A stretch of DNA of 64,000 nt from Billgrantia aerodenitrificans (GCF_021404405.1 NZ_JABFTV010000005.1:62001-126000); one strand, 5' to 3'; positions 1-9,120 are shown, counted from the first letter of the stretch. The notes: generated from the letters alone by a model not told the origin. Translations and numbers: made by a program.

Positions 1-1
1 C

Positions 2-1024
2 ACCAAGGGCGGCCTGGGTCATGCCAACGTGGTGGCCAGCTCGATCTTCGCCACCATGTCCGGCACCGCGGTAGCCGACGCCGCCGGCCTCGGCAGCATC
101 GAGATCAAGGCCATGAAGGAGCGCGGCTACGACCTCGGCTACTCGGCCGGTATCACTGCGGCTTCGAGTGTCATCGGGCCCATTCTGCCGCCGAGTATCG
201 CGCTGGTAGTCTACGGCTGGCTGGCCAACGTCAGTATCGGCGCGCTGTTCATGGCTGGGCTGGTGCCCGGTATTCTCATGGCTCTGCTGTTCATGGGCAT
301 GACCGTGGTGCTGGGGGCGGGTAAGCGCGTGACCATGCCGCCGCCGGTGCCGTTCGATGGTAAGGAGGTGCTGCGCACCGGCAGACGCGCCGTGCTGCCG
401 CTGTTCATGCCGGCCATCATCGTGGGCGGGATCTGGACCGGGCTGTTCACGCCTACCGAGGCGGGGGCGGTGGCCTCGGTCTATGCGCTCATTCTCGGCG
501 GGCTGGTCTATCGCGATCTCTCCTTGCGCGATCTGTTCCAGGCTTTCCGCCGCACGCTGATGTTCAGCGCCGCGATCCTGCTGATCATCGCCGTATCGAG
601 CTTCTACGGCTGGATCCTGGTGCGCATCGGCATTCCTCAGGCGCTGGCCGGTCAGGTCGCCGCCATCGACATGCCGACGATCCTGCTGCTGCTGGCCTTC
701 GCGCTGTTCTTCCTGTTGATCGGCTGCTTCATGTCGGTGATCGAGAGCATCCTGATCTTCACACCGATCGTGGTGCCGGCTGCCCTGGCCGCTGGGCTCG
801 ATCCGATTCACTTCGGCATCGTCATGGTCATCACCCTGTCGGTGGGGGTCATCACTCCGCCATTCGGCACGGTGCTGTTTCTGATGGTGGGTATCACCCG
901 GCTGCGCTATGCGCAGATCGTCATCTCGATCCTGCCGTTCCTGATCCCGATCCTGCTGACGATTCTCATCCTGATCGCGCTGCCGACGCTGACGACCTGG
1001 CTGCCGCGCACGATGGGCTATTGA
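2..1024 (+). CDS. TRAP transporter large permease (DctM-like), 5' partial
   Basis: This is the C-terminal part (about 340 residues) of the 12-TM large membrane subunit of a TRAP transporter, which imports organic acids using an ion gradient and a periplasmic binding protein. The reading frame is open to the left edge, so the start lies outside the window. What is visible: a string of hydrophobic helices, the glycine/alanine-rich N-half motif (GTAVADAAGLGSIEI), a PPSI segment, and the C-terminal ITPPFG motif of DctM proteins. It is closest to the DctM/SiaT family. The small permease and binding protein presumably lie to the left. A strong hairpin follows immediately, so this is probably the last gene of its operon. 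The substrate cannot be deduced; the DadA-like gene downstream may or may not be linked. Confidence 0.93.
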   Translation, partial: TKGGLGHANVVASSIFATMSGTAVADAAGLGSIEIKAMKERGYDLGYSAGITAASSVIGPILPPSIALVVYGWLANVSIGALFMAGLVPGILMALLFMGMTVVLGAGKRVTMPPPVPFDGKEVLRTGRRAVLPLFMPAIIVGGIWTGLFTPTEAGAVASVYALILGGLVYRDLSLRDLFQAFRRTLMFSAAILLIIAVSSFYGWILVRIGIPQALAGQVAAIDMPTILLLLAFALFFLLIGCFMSVIESILIFTPIVVPAALAAGLDPIHFGIVMVITLSVGVITPPFGTVLFLMVGITRLRYAQIVISILPFLIPILLTILILIALPTLTTWLPRTMGY

Positions 1025-1028
1025 AGGC

Positions 1029-1065
1029 GGCGGCAGCCTCGAACGGAACGCCCGAGGCTGCCGCC
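1029..1065 (+). terminator. GC-rich hairpin after TRAP permease
   Basis: A perfect 13-bp stem (1029-1041 with 1053-1065) and an 11-nt loop start five bases after the TRAP permease stop codon. No T-run follows, so it is either a weak intrinsic terminator or an mRNA 3'-end stabilising hairpin. Confidence 0.6.
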
Positions 1066-1098
1066 GGTCTGAAGCGATACCATCGCAGGGGATCCGCC

Positions 1099-1554
1099 AT
1101 GCTCGACACCATTCAGCGCTTCTTCCAGCAAACCCTGGCCGAGCCCGAGCGCTCGGACGACCCCGCTCCGACCCTGGAGCGTGCCACCGCCGCGCTGCTG
1201 TGCGAGGTGATGCGCGCCGATTATCACACCGACGAGACCCAGCTCGCGGCGCTGCGTGAGCTGCTCATATCGCATTTTCAGCTTTCCGGTGCGGCGGTCG
1301 AGGAATTGATGGAGATGGCTCGCGACGAAGTGGAGAACTCCGTGGACCACTATCAGTTCGTCAGCCTGATCAAGCAGCACTACGACTACGACCAGCGTCG
1401 CGAGCTGGTGCGCATGATGTGGGTGCTGGCCAATGCCGACGCCAATCACAACGCTCTCGAGGAGCACCGTATCCGGCGTCTGGCCGATCTGCTTCACGTC
1501 AGCCATTCCGACTTCATCCGCACCAAATTGCAGGTTCAAGGCAAGGCGCAATAG
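1099..1554 (+). CDS. TerB family protein
   Basis: A 151-residue soluble all-helical protein of the TerB (tellurite resistance B / DjlA N-terminal-like) family. The TerB domain spans roughly residues 28-140, with the acidic motifs typical of the family (EVMRADYHTDE near the start; ANADANHNALEEHRIRRLADLL near the end) that bind divalent metal in TerB. The frame is open further upstream to a TTG at 1021, but the ATG at 1099 follows a purine-rich AGGGGA and begins exactly where family members do. There are no ter operon partners nearby, so a tellurite role should not be assumed. Such stand-alone TerB proteins are common in gammaproteobacteria and their function is unknown. Confidence 0.85.
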   Translation: MLDTIQRFFQQTLAEPERSDDPAPTLERATAALLCEVMRADYHTDETQLAALRELLISHFQLSGAAVEELMEMARDEVENSVDHYQFVSLIKQHYDYDQRRELVRMMWVLANADANHNALEEHRIRRLADLLHVSHSDFIRTKLQVQGKAQ

Positions 1555-1677
1555 CGACTTTCTTGATCCAGGCCGACAAGCGAGAGGTTGGCCCGCCATG
1601 CTCCGAGACGTACTGGTAGACTGGTGCGCTCGTTCCGGCAGGGGGCCGGTCGCGTCAGCGCATCGTGGAGGAGAGGC

Positions 1678-2922
1678 ATGTCTCGTGAAACCGTCGTCCT
1701 GGGAGCCGGCATGGTCGGTGTTTCCATTGCCTGGCACCTGGCCCGTCGTGGGCGTTCGGTGCTGCTGGTGGATCGTCTCCCGCCCGGTCGCGAGACCTCC
1801 TATGGCAACGGCGGCCTGATCCAGCGCGAGGCGGTTCGCCCCTACACCTTTCCCCGCGAGCTGAGCAAGCTGCTGAGCTCGCTGCCCAACCGGCGGGTCG
1901 ACATTCGCTATCGCTGGAGCGGGGTGCTGCAGTTCGCCGGGCCGCTGTTCGACTACTGGCGCTACTCGTCGCCTCGTCACTATGCACGCATCATCCCCGA
2001 GTACGCGTCGTTGATCGCGCTGTCGACCCAGGAGCATGCGCCGATGATCGAAGCCGCCGGCGCGAGGGAGCTGATCGGCAAGGAGGGCTGGCTCGAGGTG
2101 CACCGCAGCCAGACGGAGCTCGAGCGTCGGGCGCTCGAGGCCGAGGACTCTGCCCGGCGTTTCGGTGTGACTCACGATTTGCTCGATGGCCAGGGTCTGG
2201 CGCTGAAGGAGCCGGGCCTCGGCGGCGGGCTGGCCGGGGCGATTCACTGGACCAACTCCTGGAGCGTGGCCGATCCGGGTGAGCTGGTGGCCGCCTATGC
2301 CCGCAGCTTCGAGCAGTCGGGAGGAGAGTTTCTGCAGGCGGAAGTGAGGGGTGTGCGTCAGGCGGAGTCCGGCTGGCGCCTCGATACCGACCAGGGCGGT
2401 ATCGATGCCCGTGATGTCGTGGTAGCCCTGGGCCCCTGGGCAGGCTCCTGGCTGAGAGATCTCGGCTACCACCTGCCGACCTTCGTCAAGCGCGGCTACC
2501 ACATGCACTACGGTACGGCGGAAGGGCAGCGCATCGATCATTGGCTGGCCGATGCCGACATCGGCTACATCCTGGCGCCCATGCGGGCCGGTATCAGGCT
2601 GACCACCGGGGCCGAGCTGGCGCCGCTGGATGCGCCATCTTCCCACGATCAGCTGGCCGCGGCCGAGTGTAAGGCGCGGGAGCTCTTCCCCGGCTTGGGT
2701 GAGCGGCTGGAGGCACAGCCGTGGAAGGGTGCGCGCCCTTGTCTGCCGGACATGAAGCCGGTGATCGGGCCGGCACCGCGCCATGCGGGGCTGTGGTTCG
2801 CCTTCGGCCACGGGCACCAGGGCTTCACCATGGGACCGGCCACGGGGCGTGTACTGAGCGAAATGATGGAAGGTGAGCCGACGGCGGTGGATATGGCGCC
2901 GTTTCGCGCCGAGCGCTTTTGA
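1678..2922 (+). CDS. FAD-dependent D-amino-acid dehydrogenase-like oxidoreductase (DadA family)
   Basis: A 414-residue flavoenzyme of the DAO/DadA family. The N-terminus has the dinucleotide-binding GAGMVG motif (residues 9-14) followed by a second-strand acidic residue, and the C-terminus has the DADA-type substrate/FAD segment (LPDMKPVIGPAP, then FGHGHQGFTMGPATG). Family members oxidise D-amino acids or related N-substituted amino acids to 2-oxo acids, passing electrons to the respiratory chain. The ATG at 1678 follows a strong GGAGGAG; upstream in-frame codons lack a ribosome site. Length and motifs are intact. The preceding 123 bases hold no recognisable signal apart from the ribosome site. 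It could serve catabolism of a D-amino acid or hydroxyproline epimer imported by the TRAP system at the window edge, but that link is inference. Confidence 0.85.
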   Translation: MSRETVVLGAGMVGVSIAWHLARRGRSVLLVDRLPPGRETSYGNGGLIQREAVRPYTFPRELSKLLSSLPNRRVDIRYRWSGVLQFAGPLFDYWRYSSPRHYARIIPEYASLIALSTQEHAPMIEAAGARELIGKEGWLEVHRSQTELERRALEAEDSARRFGVTHDLLDGQGLALKEPGLGGGLAGAIHWTNSWSVADPGELVAAYARSFEQSGGEFLQAEVRGVRQAESGWRLDTDQGGIDARDVVVALGPWAGSWLRDLGYHLPTFVKRGYHMHYGTAEGQRIDHWLADADIGYILAPMRAGIRLTTGAELAPLDAPSSHDQLAAAECKARELFPGLGERLEAQPWKGARPCLPDMKPVIGPAPRHAGLWFAFGHGHQGFTMGPATGRVLSEMMEGEPTAVDMAPFRAERF

Positions 2923-2940
2923 GTGTCCTGGGCCAGGCGC

Positions 2941-3369
2941 CTACGGCTTGGCCCGATTGCGGCGACGGCGGAACAGATGGTGCACGAACTTGATCACCAG
3001 GGTCATGACGTAGACCACCCAGCCGGCGGTGGCGAGTACGTTGAACAGCAGCATCTTCTGTTCGCCGCTCATGGGCGCGAGCATGTTCTCGATGAAAACG
3101 CCGAAAAGCAATGCCAGGGCCATGGGCAAGGCCAGGATGTGCATCCACATCTCGGTGCGGCGCTTGCGCACGTGGTAGCGGCTCAGGTGGATCCGAAACG
3201 GTCGATGCACGGAGCTGACCAGAATCATGGCGCCGAGGGCGAGCAGGGCGGCAAGCGTCGGTTCGACACTCCCAATCTGCGCCGAGATACTGATCGACCA
3301 GAAGAACACGATCCACATCAGACCGGCCAGAATGGCGACGATATCGGCGTAGTGGCGAACCCGAGGCAT
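2941..3369 (-). CDS. small integral membrane protein of unknown function
   Basis: A 142-residue protein with four predicted membrane helices (around residues 10-27, 38-53, 73-95 and 106-128) and a strongly basic C-terminus (HHLFRRRRNRAK). I do not recognise a named family. It resembles short uncharacterised inner-membrane proteins of Halomonas and Pseudomonas. It is convergent with the DadA-like gene, with only 18 bases between stops, and a short hairpin (2930-2935 with 2949-2954) overlaps its 3' end. It is divergent from pyrC, sharing a 183-base intergenic region. No partners suggest a function. Confidence 0.75.
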   Translation of the reverse strand: MPRVRHYADIVAILAGLMWIVFFWSISISAQIGSVEPTLAALLALGAMILVSSVHRPFRIHLSRYHVRKRRTEMWMHILALPMALALLFGVFIENMLAPMSGEQKMLLFNVLATAGWVVYVMTLVIKFVHHLFRRRRNRAKP

Positions 3370-3487
3370 TGGCGGCGACTCTCACGGCGAAAAACGGCGT
3401 CGATGATACGGCAAAACGGCGTCTGTTGCTGCCGCGAAAGCGATTTTCTCGATAGCTCCAGCGGGCGGGTGGTACGCGAGCGGTACG

Positions 3488-3515
3488 CCATTTTGGTCGG
3501 GCCTTCCGGTATACT
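3488..3515 (+). promoter_or_regulatory. candidate pyrC promoter
   Basis: A good -10 hexamer TATACT (3510-3515) lies 38 bases before the pyrC start. The best -35 candidate (CCATTT, 3488-3493) is poor, with a 16-base spacer. In enterics pyrC is controlled by nucleotide-sensitive start-site choice; no equivalent could be confirmed here. Confidence 0.4.
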
Positions 3516-3552
3516 CTGGCATCGACACTCATGTTGAACGACAGGACGCCCC

Positions 3553-4590
3553 GTGACCGCTATTACCCTGACCCGACCCGATGACTGGCATCTCCACCTG
3601 CGCGACGGCGAGGCGCTAGCAGCCGTGGTGCCCGCCACTGCGCGTCAGATGGGGCGGGCGATCATCATGCCCAATCTCAAGCCGCCGGTCACCACCACCG
3701 AGCAGGCGCAAGGCTATCGCGAGAGAATTCTGGCGGCTCGCCCCACGGGTTCCACCTTCGAGCCGCTAATGACGCTCTACCTCACCGACAATACCCCGGC
3801 GGAAGAGATCGAGCGGGCCGTGGCAAGCGGTCTGGTGCATGCAGTGAAGCTCTATCCCGCCGGAGCGACGACCAACTCCGACTCGGGCGTCACCGATCTG
3901 GCGCACTGCGATGCCGCCATCGGCGCCATGGCACGCCTCGGCTTGCCGCTGCTGGTGCATGGCGAAGTCACCGATGCCGAGATCGACATCTTCGACCGCG
4001 AAGCGGTGTTCATCGAGCGGGTGATGAAGCCGCTGCTCGAGCGTCATCCGGATCTCAATGTGGTATTCGAGCACATCACCACCGCCGATGCCGCCGAGTT
4101 CGTCGCTCAGGCTCCGGCCAACGTGGGTGCGACCATCACCGCTCACCACCTGCTGTTCAACCGCAACCACATGCTCGTGGGCGGCATTCGCCCGCACTAC
4201 TACTGCTTGCCGATCCTCAAGCGCGAGCGCCATCGCGAGGCGTTGCTGGCGGCCGCCACCTCGGGCAGCGGCAAGTTCTTCCTCGGCACCGACAGCGCGC
4301 CCCACGCTCAGGGCGACAAGGAGTCGGCCTGCGGATGTGCCGGCGCCTATACCGCACCGGCGGCCATCGAGCTCTACGCAGCTGCCTTCGAGCAGGCCGG
4401 TGCTCTGGACCGGCTGGAGGGCTTCGCCAGCCACTTCGGGCCGGACTTCTACGGCCTGCCGCGCAACGCCGACACTATTACCCTGGTACGGGAGGAGTGG
4501 ACGCTGCCCGACTCGCTGCCCTATGCCAACGGTCAGCGCATCGTGCCGCTCAAGGCGGGGGAAACGCTGATGTGGAAGCTGCGCGACTGA
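3553..4590 (+). CDS. pyrC: dihydroorotase (type II)
   Basis: A 345-residue dihydroorotase that interconverts N-carbamoyl-L-aspartate and dihydroorotate in pyrimidine biosynthesis (cytoplasm). The metal site is intact: HLH at residues 13-15, the carboxylated lysine K99 within [11 protein letters not shown], the GEVTD histidine region near residue 136, and the LGTDSAPH aspartate motif. Length matches the E. coli-type class II enzyme. The start is GTG at 3553, preceded by an AGGACG-like site. It is a single-gene unit closed by a strong terminator. Confidence 0.97.
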   Translation: MTAITLTRPDDWHLHLRDGEALAAVVPATARQMGRAIIMPNLKPPVTTTEQAQGYRERILAARPTGSTFEPLMTLYLTDNTPAEEIERAVASGLVHAVKLYPAGATTNSDSGVTDLAHCDAAIGAMARLGLPLLVHGEVTDAEIDIFDREAVFIERVMKPLLERHPDLNVVFEHITTADAAEFVAQAPANVGATITAHHLLFNRNHMLVGGIRPHYYCLPILKRERHREALLAAATSGSGKFFLGTDSAPHAQGDKESACGCAGAYTAPAAIELYAAAFEQAGALDRLEGFASHFGPDFYGLPRNADTITLVREEWTLPDSLPYANGQRIVPLKAGETLMWKLRD

Positions 4591-4609
4591 CCGCTCGAGC
4601 GGAAGCGAG

Positions 4610-4640
4610 ACGGCCGCCTTCGGGCGGCCGTTCTGCATTT
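4610..4640 (+). terminator. rho-independent terminator of pyrC
   Basis: A perfect 9-bp GC stem (4610-4618 with 4623-4631) capped by a TTCG tetraloop and followed by TCTGCATTT. Confidence 0.85.
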
Positions 4641-4786
4641 GGTGATGGGTATCATGTTCGATGACATTCCTGCGGCGAAGCCGTGACGGCTAGTCTATCG
4701 TGTGAGTTGAGTACAGGGAGTACTCTCTCATCGCTACTTACGTTCCATCTGAGTGCCTGAGGCTTGGCCGCAGGGTGCCCGTAGGT

Positions 4787-5674
4787 ATGCGTCGAGAACG
4801 ATCCAGGATGACAAGGTCGACTCATAAGCAGGTTCGCAAGGGGCTTCGCAGCCTGCTCGAGTTTGCGTTGCTGCTGACCTTCGCCAGGGAGAGGATTCCG
4901 GTCGTATATTTCGACAAACGGCTGAACGTCGGAGATGCGATCACGCCTTACCTGGTACGGCGGCTCACCGGTAAGGATGCCTACCGCGTTCACTCGAACG
5001 TGGGCGCGCATCTGTTGGGTGTGGGAAGCATCCTTCACCAGGCGAAAAGTCGGAGTCTGGTGTGGGGTAGCGGTGTCATCGACCCGCGGTGGCTACCAGG
5101 ACGAGAGGCTCTCGAGCATGCCCGCTTCCTGGCGCTCAGGGGTCGGCTTACCCAACAGCTGTTGGCTGCCAATGGCGCGGATGTCTCAAGAGCGATACTG
5201 GGCGATCCTGCTCTCCTCATGCCTCTGTTCTACCAGCCTGTGCGTTGCGATCGGCACTACCGTGTCGGGCTGGTGCCTCACTATATCGATCTGGATAACC
5301 CCGTGGTCCGCTATATGGCGGGTCTGCCCGACGTCAAGTTGATCGACGTGGGGCAGCAGCCTGAGCCGTTCATTGATGCCCTCGCCGAATGCGATGCGAT
5401 CGTTTCTTCCTCGCTGCATGGGTTGATTCTTGCCGATTGCTACCGAATTCCCAATCGTTGGGTGCGGTTCTCCGATGCTCTGATCGGTGGCGAGTTCAAG
5501 TTTCGCGACTATTACAGTACGACGGACGCTCCCGATACCGGCGTCTTGACGCTAAGGGGGCGGGCTGAGGCCGACGATTGCATGGCGGCGTTGCCTGCAC
5601 GGGGTGGGGTGGCGAAGTATCTGAATGAACCGGAGCGGTTGGTCGCCAGTTTTCCCTTCGACGAATTCAAGTGA
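4787..5674 (+). CDS. polysaccharide pyruvyl transferase family protein
   Basis: About 295 residues of the polysaccharide pyruvyl transferase superfamily (CsaB/WcaK-like), which typically adds pyruvate ketals or acts in cell-surface glycan assembly. Diagnostic segments are the N-terminal NVGDAITPYLVRRL motif, the mid-protein ILGDPALLMP, and the C-terminal CDAIVSSSLHGLILADCYRIP, the SSSLHG(L/I) signature of the family. The start is uncertain: GTG 4775, ATG 4787 and ATG 4808 are all in frame. I chose 4787 because AGGG lies about 11 bases upstream. It overlaps the GT2 gene by 4 bases (GTGA), so the two are co-translated. The upstream 150 bases contain a perfect 6-bp inverted repeat (4709-4714 with 4720-4725). 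No other glycan genes are nearby, which suggests an acquired or detached cassette. Confidence 0.8.
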   Translation: MRRERSRMTRSTHKQVRKGLRSLLEFALLLTFARERIPVVYFDKRLNVGDAITPYLVRRLTGKDAYRVHSNVGAHLLGVGSILHQAKSRSLVWGSGVIDPRWLPGREALEHARFLALRGRLTQQLLAANGADVSRAILGDPALLMPLFYQPVRCDRHYRVGLVPHYIDLDNPVVRYMAGLPDVKLIDVGQQPEPFIDALAECDAIVSSSLHGLILADCYRIPNRWVRFSDALIGGEFKFRDYYSTTDAPDTGVLTLRGRAEADDCMAALPARGGVAKYLNEPERLVASFPFDEFK

Positions 5675-6657
5675 CGGTCATGGACATGCGCGAGCCGACC
5701 ATCAGCATCATCGTCCCGGCCTACAACGTGGCCTCCTATATAGAGGCCGCGCTTGAGAGCCTGGCCAGCCAGACGTTACCGCCCCACGAGGTCATCATCG
5801 TTGACGATGGCAGCGAGGATGACACCTGGGAGCGTCTACGTGCATTTCCTCATCCCTATCGCGTCGAGCTGATAGCGACGGTCAACCAGGGGCAGGGTAG
5901 GGCCCGAAACCTTGGGATTGCCAGTGCGTCGGGCGATTACGTCTACTTCTTCGATGCCGATGACCTGCTGGAATCCGATTTCATCGAGCAGATGCATGCC
6001 CTCATCACATCCACCCACTACCCGGACATCATCTTCTTTTCGGGAGCTGCGTTCTTCGACGAAGGGGCGAAAGGGCTGGGTTTGGTGCGCTCCTACCGCC
6101 GCGGGTTCGAAGGCGAGTACACCAGTGCGGCTGACCTCCTGGCGGCGTTCGAACGGCATGGCGGCGGCTCCTGCAGCCCTTGTCTCTATCTGAGCAAGCG
6201 CATGCTGTGGGGGGATCGATTGGGCTTCAAGGCTTACTATCACGAGGATGAACAGGTCTTCTATCCCCTGATCTTTTCAGCCAGACGTCATGTGGTGACC
6301 GATCGTGTATTGTTCCGGCGCAGAATCCGTCATAACTCCACCATGACGATGGCCAAGTGCATGAAGCACGTGAAGGGCCTGCATGGCCTGCTCGGGTCGC
6401 TGTTGGAGCTTTATCGCGACCCCGCCTATCGCAGTTGCCGGCGTCATATCCGCAAGCGTGCTCTGCAGTATACCGGTCAGTACATGGGCGTATGCCGCAA
6501 GGTGCGGGCACCCTATGATCTCTCGCTTCTGCTGGCGCTGATGCTAGGATTCAGAAACCGCAGCATGTGCTTGAAAATCGTCTTTCATGCGCTCAGCGAT
6601 TCGCTGCGTATCGCGATCAAGCGTCTGATGGGCCGGGGCAAGGTGTGTAGCCACTGA
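5671..6657 (+). CDS. glycosyltransferase family 2
   Basis: A 328-residue GT-A fold glycosyltransferase. The N-terminus shows the canonical SIIVPAYNV strand, VIIVDDGSEDDT for nucleotide binding, NQGQGRARNLGI, and the metal-binding YFFDADD motif near residue 92. The C-terminal region is basic (VFHALSDSLRIAIKRLMGRG) and may touch the membrane. It probably transfers a sugar to a surface glycan that the preceding pyruvyltransferase decorates. The GTG at 5671 overlaps the upstream stop; ATG 5680 is an alternative start. Acceptor and donor cannot be read from the sequence. A strong terminator closes the pair. Confidence 0.9.
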   Translation: MTVMDMREPTISIIVPAYNVASYIEAALESLASQTLPPHEVIIVDDGSEDDTWERLRAFPHPYRVELIATVNQGQGRARNLGIASASGDYVYFFDADDLLESDFIEQMHALITSTHYPDIIFFSGAAFFDEGAKGLGLVRSYRRGFEGEYTSAADLLAAFERHGGGSCSPCLYLSKRMLWGDRLGFKAYYHEDEQVFYPLIFSARRHVVTDRVLFRRRIRHNSTMTMAKCMKHVKGLHGLLGSLLELYRDPAYRSCRRHIRKRALQYTGQYMGVCRKVRAPYDLSLLLALMLGFRNRSMCLKIVFHALSDSLRIAIKRLMGRGKVCSH

Positions 6658-6706
6658 GGCAGGACGGCTTTGCTGGGGGCGCTGGGGAGCGGTGCGTTGG
6701 CAGGCA

Positions 6707-6748
6707 GGGAGCGGTCATGGTCTCGGCCATTGCCGCTCCCCTGTTTTT
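6707..6748 (+). terminator. terminator of the pyruvyltransferase/GT2 pair
   Basis: An 8-bp outer stem (6707-6714 with 6733-6740), extended inward by ATGG/CCAT pairing (6717-6720 with 6727-6730), followed by CTGTTTTTT. Confidence 0.85.
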
Positions 6749-6766
6749 TCAGGCGAAGCCTGATGC

Positions 6767-7507
6767 CTAGCTGGCGGCGAGTTCGATGTCGGGTTGCGGC
6801 TCGGTCTTGCCCAGACGCAGGACCATGCGCTCCACCATGCGTGCCGAGTGCGCGGCGGCTTGCTCCAGGAACTGCTCGAACGAGAGGTGATTGTCGCCGC
6901 CGCCGGGGATGTCGGACAGCGCGCGGATGACCACGAACGGACAACCGTAGAGGTGGCAGGTCTGAGCGATGGCGGCGGCTTCCATCTCGGCCGCCAGCAT
7001 GGTGGGGAAGCGTGTGCGGGTCTTGGTGACCAGCTCCGGGCAGGCCATGAAGACGTCGCCGGTAGCGATCAGGCCTTCCACCACCTTGACCTCGCCCAGC
7101 TCCTCGATGCACTCCCGGGCGAGCGTGACCAGACGGGCATCGGGCAGGTAGGCGGCGGGCATCTGCGGCACCTGGCCATGCTCGTAGCCGAACGCCACGG
7201 CATCCACATCGTGATGTCGCACCTCGCTGGATACCACGATGTCGCCGATCTCCAGCCCTTCACCGAAGCCGCCGGCCGAACCGGTGTTGATGATCGCTTC
7301 GGGCTGGTAGACGTCGAGCAGCAGGGTAGTACCGATGGCGGCATTGACCTTGCCGATGCCCGACTGCAGGATGACCACATCGACACCGTGCAGCTTGCCG
7401 TGATGGAAGGTGCAGCCCACATGGGTGCGGGTACGGCGGCCTTCCAGTTGCGAAGCCAGGTAGTCGACCTCCTGGGCCATGGCGCCGATGATACCGATGC
7501 GTTTCAT
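6767..7507 (-). CDS. mtnN: 5'-methylthioadenosine/S-adenosylhomocysteine nucleosidase
   Basis: A 246-residue nucleosidase that hydrolyses MTA, SAH and 5'-deoxyadenosine, feeding the methionine salvage and activated-methyl cycles. The family start (GIIGAMAQEVDYL), the INTGSAGG phosphate/ribose loop, MEAAAIAQ with the catalytic/ribose-binding glutamate, and RALSDIPGG with the catalytic aspartate are all present. It is slightly longer than the E. coli enzyme because of an extra polar C-terminal tail. It lies 120 bases downstream of folD on the same strand; both belong to one-carbon metabolism and could be co-transcribed. Confidence 0.96.
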   Translation of the reverse strand: MKRIGIIGAMAQEVDYLASQLEGRRTRTHVGCTFHHGKLHGVDVVILQSGIGKVNAAIGTTLLLDVYQPEAIINTGSAGGFGEGLEIGDIVVSSEVRHHDVDAVAFGYEHGQVPQMPAAYLPDARLVTLARECIEELGEVKVVEGLIATGDVFMACPELVTKTRTRFPTMLAAEMEAAAIAQTCHLYGCPFVVIRALSDIPGGGDNHLSFEQFLEQAAAHSARMVERMVLRLGKTEPQPDIELAAS

Positions 7508-7627
7508 CTCGAGTCGCTTGCTCCGCTAAGGCGGCCGGGCCGCCGTGTCGTGAGTAGGTATGTTCTGAGGAGGGGCGTATTCTAGCGGAGCGACGCTAGG
7601 TTGTCAGGTTCAGGCTGCCAAGTTCTA

Positions 7628-8506
7628 TCAGAGCGTGGCGGATTCCTGTTCCATGGCATCGTGGCGCTCCGCGGCGTAGAGGGTGTTCTCCAGCAGCGAA
7701 GCGACGGTCATCGGGCCCACGCCACCCGGTACCGGCGTGATCCAGGCAGCGCGCTCGGCGGCCGAGGTGAATTCCACGTCGCCGACCAGTCTGCCGTCCT
7801 CCTCGCGGTTGATGCCCACATCGATGACGATGGCGCCGTCGCGTACCCACTCTCCCTTGACCAGGCCCGGCTTGCCGACCGCTACCACCAGCAGCTCAGC
7901 GCGACGCACATGCTCTTCGAGGTTGCGGGTGAAGCGGTGGCACACGGTAGTGGTGCAGCCGGCCAGCATGAGTTCCAGTGCCATGGGGCGGCCGACGATG
8001 TTGGAGGCACCGACCACGGTGGCGTCCATGCCGCGCACCTTGAGGCCGCTGGCCTGCAGCAAGGTCATGATGCCCTTGGGGGTGCAGGGGCGGAGTACCG
8101 GCAAACGCTGCGCCAGACGTCCCAGGTTGTAGGGGTGGAACCCATCGACGTCCTTGTGCGGCAGGATACGCTCGAGGATCGGGCGCGCGTCGAGGTGGGC
8201 CGGCAGAGGCAGCTGCAGCAGGATGCCGTCGATGCGCGGGTCGGCGTTGAGCTCGTCGATCAGCCGCTCGAGCCTCTGCTGGCTGGTATCGCTGGGCAGA
8301 GTGTGCCGAAAGGAGAGAATGCCGGCCTGCTCGCAGGCGCGGTGCTTGTTGCTGACGTAGACGTGGGAAGCCGGGTCTTCGCCCACCAGAACCACGGCGA
8401 GGCCCGGTATGCGCTTGCCCTCGGTGCGGCGCGTTTCGACCTGGCGTGCAACTTGCTCGCGGACCTGAGCGGCTATGGCCTTGCCGTCGATGAGTTGGGC
8501 GGTCAT
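7628..8506 (-). CDS. folD: bifunctional methylenetetrahydrofolate dehydrogenase/methenyltetrahydrofolate cyclohydrolase
   Basis: A 292-residue FolD that interconverts 5,10-methylene-, 5,10-methenyl- and 10-formyl-THF using NADP in the cytoplasm. It has the substrate-site [12 protein letters not shown] segment with the catalytic lysine, QLPLPAHLD, the NADP-binding [11 protein letters not shown], and the C-terminal [15 protein letters not shown] signature. The ATG at 8506 follows GGGGAG. The gene is divergent from the tRNA operon, as is common next to tig in pseudomonads and relatives. Confidence 0.97.
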   Translation of the reverse strand: MTAQLIDGKAIAAQVREQVARQVETRRTEGKRIPGLAVVLVGEDPASHVYVSNKHRACEQAGILSFRHTLPSDTSQQRLERLIDELNADPRIDGILLQLPLPAHLDARPILERILPHKDVDGFHPYNLGRLAQRLPVLRPCTPKGIMTLLQASGLKVRGMDATVVGASNIVGRPMALELMLAGCTTTVCHRFTRNLEEHVRRAELLVVAVGKPGLVKGEWVRDGAIVIDVGINREEDGRLVGDVEFTSAAERAAWITPVPGGVGPMTVASLLENTLYAAERHDAMEQESATL

Positions 8507-8634
8507 CGTTTCTCCCCTGTGGTGAATGAGTGAGCGGCGCTGCCAATGCCGACCGTAAGTTCTCGAAGGGGGCCGATTTTCGCATGCCGCGCCGTCCAGG
8601 CAAAGCGCAAAAGCCTCGCTGCTTCAGATAGCTA

Positions 8635-8662
8635 TTGACCGCGAAGGATTCTCGCGTAGAAT
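8635..8662 (+). promoter_or_regulatory. sigma-70 promoter of the tRNA operon
   Basis: -35 TTGACC (8635-8640), 16-base spacer, -10 TAGAAT (8657-8662), followed by a GC-rich discriminator. The predicted start is about 50 bases before tRNA-Pro. Confidence 0.75.
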
Positions 8663-8717
8663 ACGCAGCGCTCGACGAGGCCTGGTTGTTGGCTGTCGAG
8701 GGCCGTGCGAAGGCCGG

Positions 8718-8794
8718 CGGGGTGTAGCGCAGTCTGGTAGCGCGCCTGCTTTGGGAGCAGGATGTCGGGGGTTCGAATCCCTCCACCCCGACCA
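8718..8794 (+). tRNA. tRNA-Pro (TGG)
   Basis: A complete 77-nt cloverleaf with acceptor stem CGGGGTG/CACCCCG, anticodon TGG at 8752-8754 in a 7-nt loop, T-loop GTTCGAATC and encoded CCA. It is the first gene of a four-tRNA cluster. Confidence 0.97.
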
Positions 8795-8861
8795 CAACCT
8801 TTTGTTTACGCTGAGGAAATGGCGAATCAGGGTTGCGGTCAGACGCCATGGATCGTAGAAT

Positions 8862-8938
8862 GCGCCCATAGCTCAACCGGATAGAGCAACGGCCTTCTAA
8901 GCCGTAGGTTGCAGGTTCGAGTCCTGCTGGGCGTGCCA
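8862..8938 (+). tRNA. tRNA-Arg (TCT)
   Basis: A 77-nt cloverleaf with acceptor GCGCCCA/TGGGCGT, anticodon TCT at 8896-8898, T-loop GTTCGAGTC and encoded CCA. Confidence 0.97.
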
Positions 8939-9013
8939 ATGCTGTTGCCCGCGGCGGGTCTCCGGTTCGAGTGGTGTAGTAGCGAGTGATGTAGTAGGTA
9001 GTAGTGTCGATAT

Positions 9014-9089
9014 GGTGGATGTAGCTCAGTGGTAGAGCCCCGGATTGTGGCTCCGGTGGTCGTGGGTTCGATCCCCATCATCCACCCCA
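9014..9089 (+). tRNA. tRNA-His (GTG), copy 1
   Basis: Numbered from the extra G(-1) characteristic of tRNA-His, which pairs with the discriminator C. Acceptor GTGGATG/CATCCAC, anticodon GTG at 9047-9049, encoded CCA. The tRNA is identical in sequence to copy 2. Confidence 0.97.
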
Positions 9090-9120
9090 ATCGACTCTTG
9101 TGACGCCTCATCTCTGCAAT

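Noticed and set aside
1018..2817. A 599-codon open frame on the minus strand opposite the TerB and DadA-like genes
   Set aside because: It is antisense to two well-supported genes, has His/Gln/Arg/Leu-rich composition typical of GC-rich antisense frames and shows no domain.
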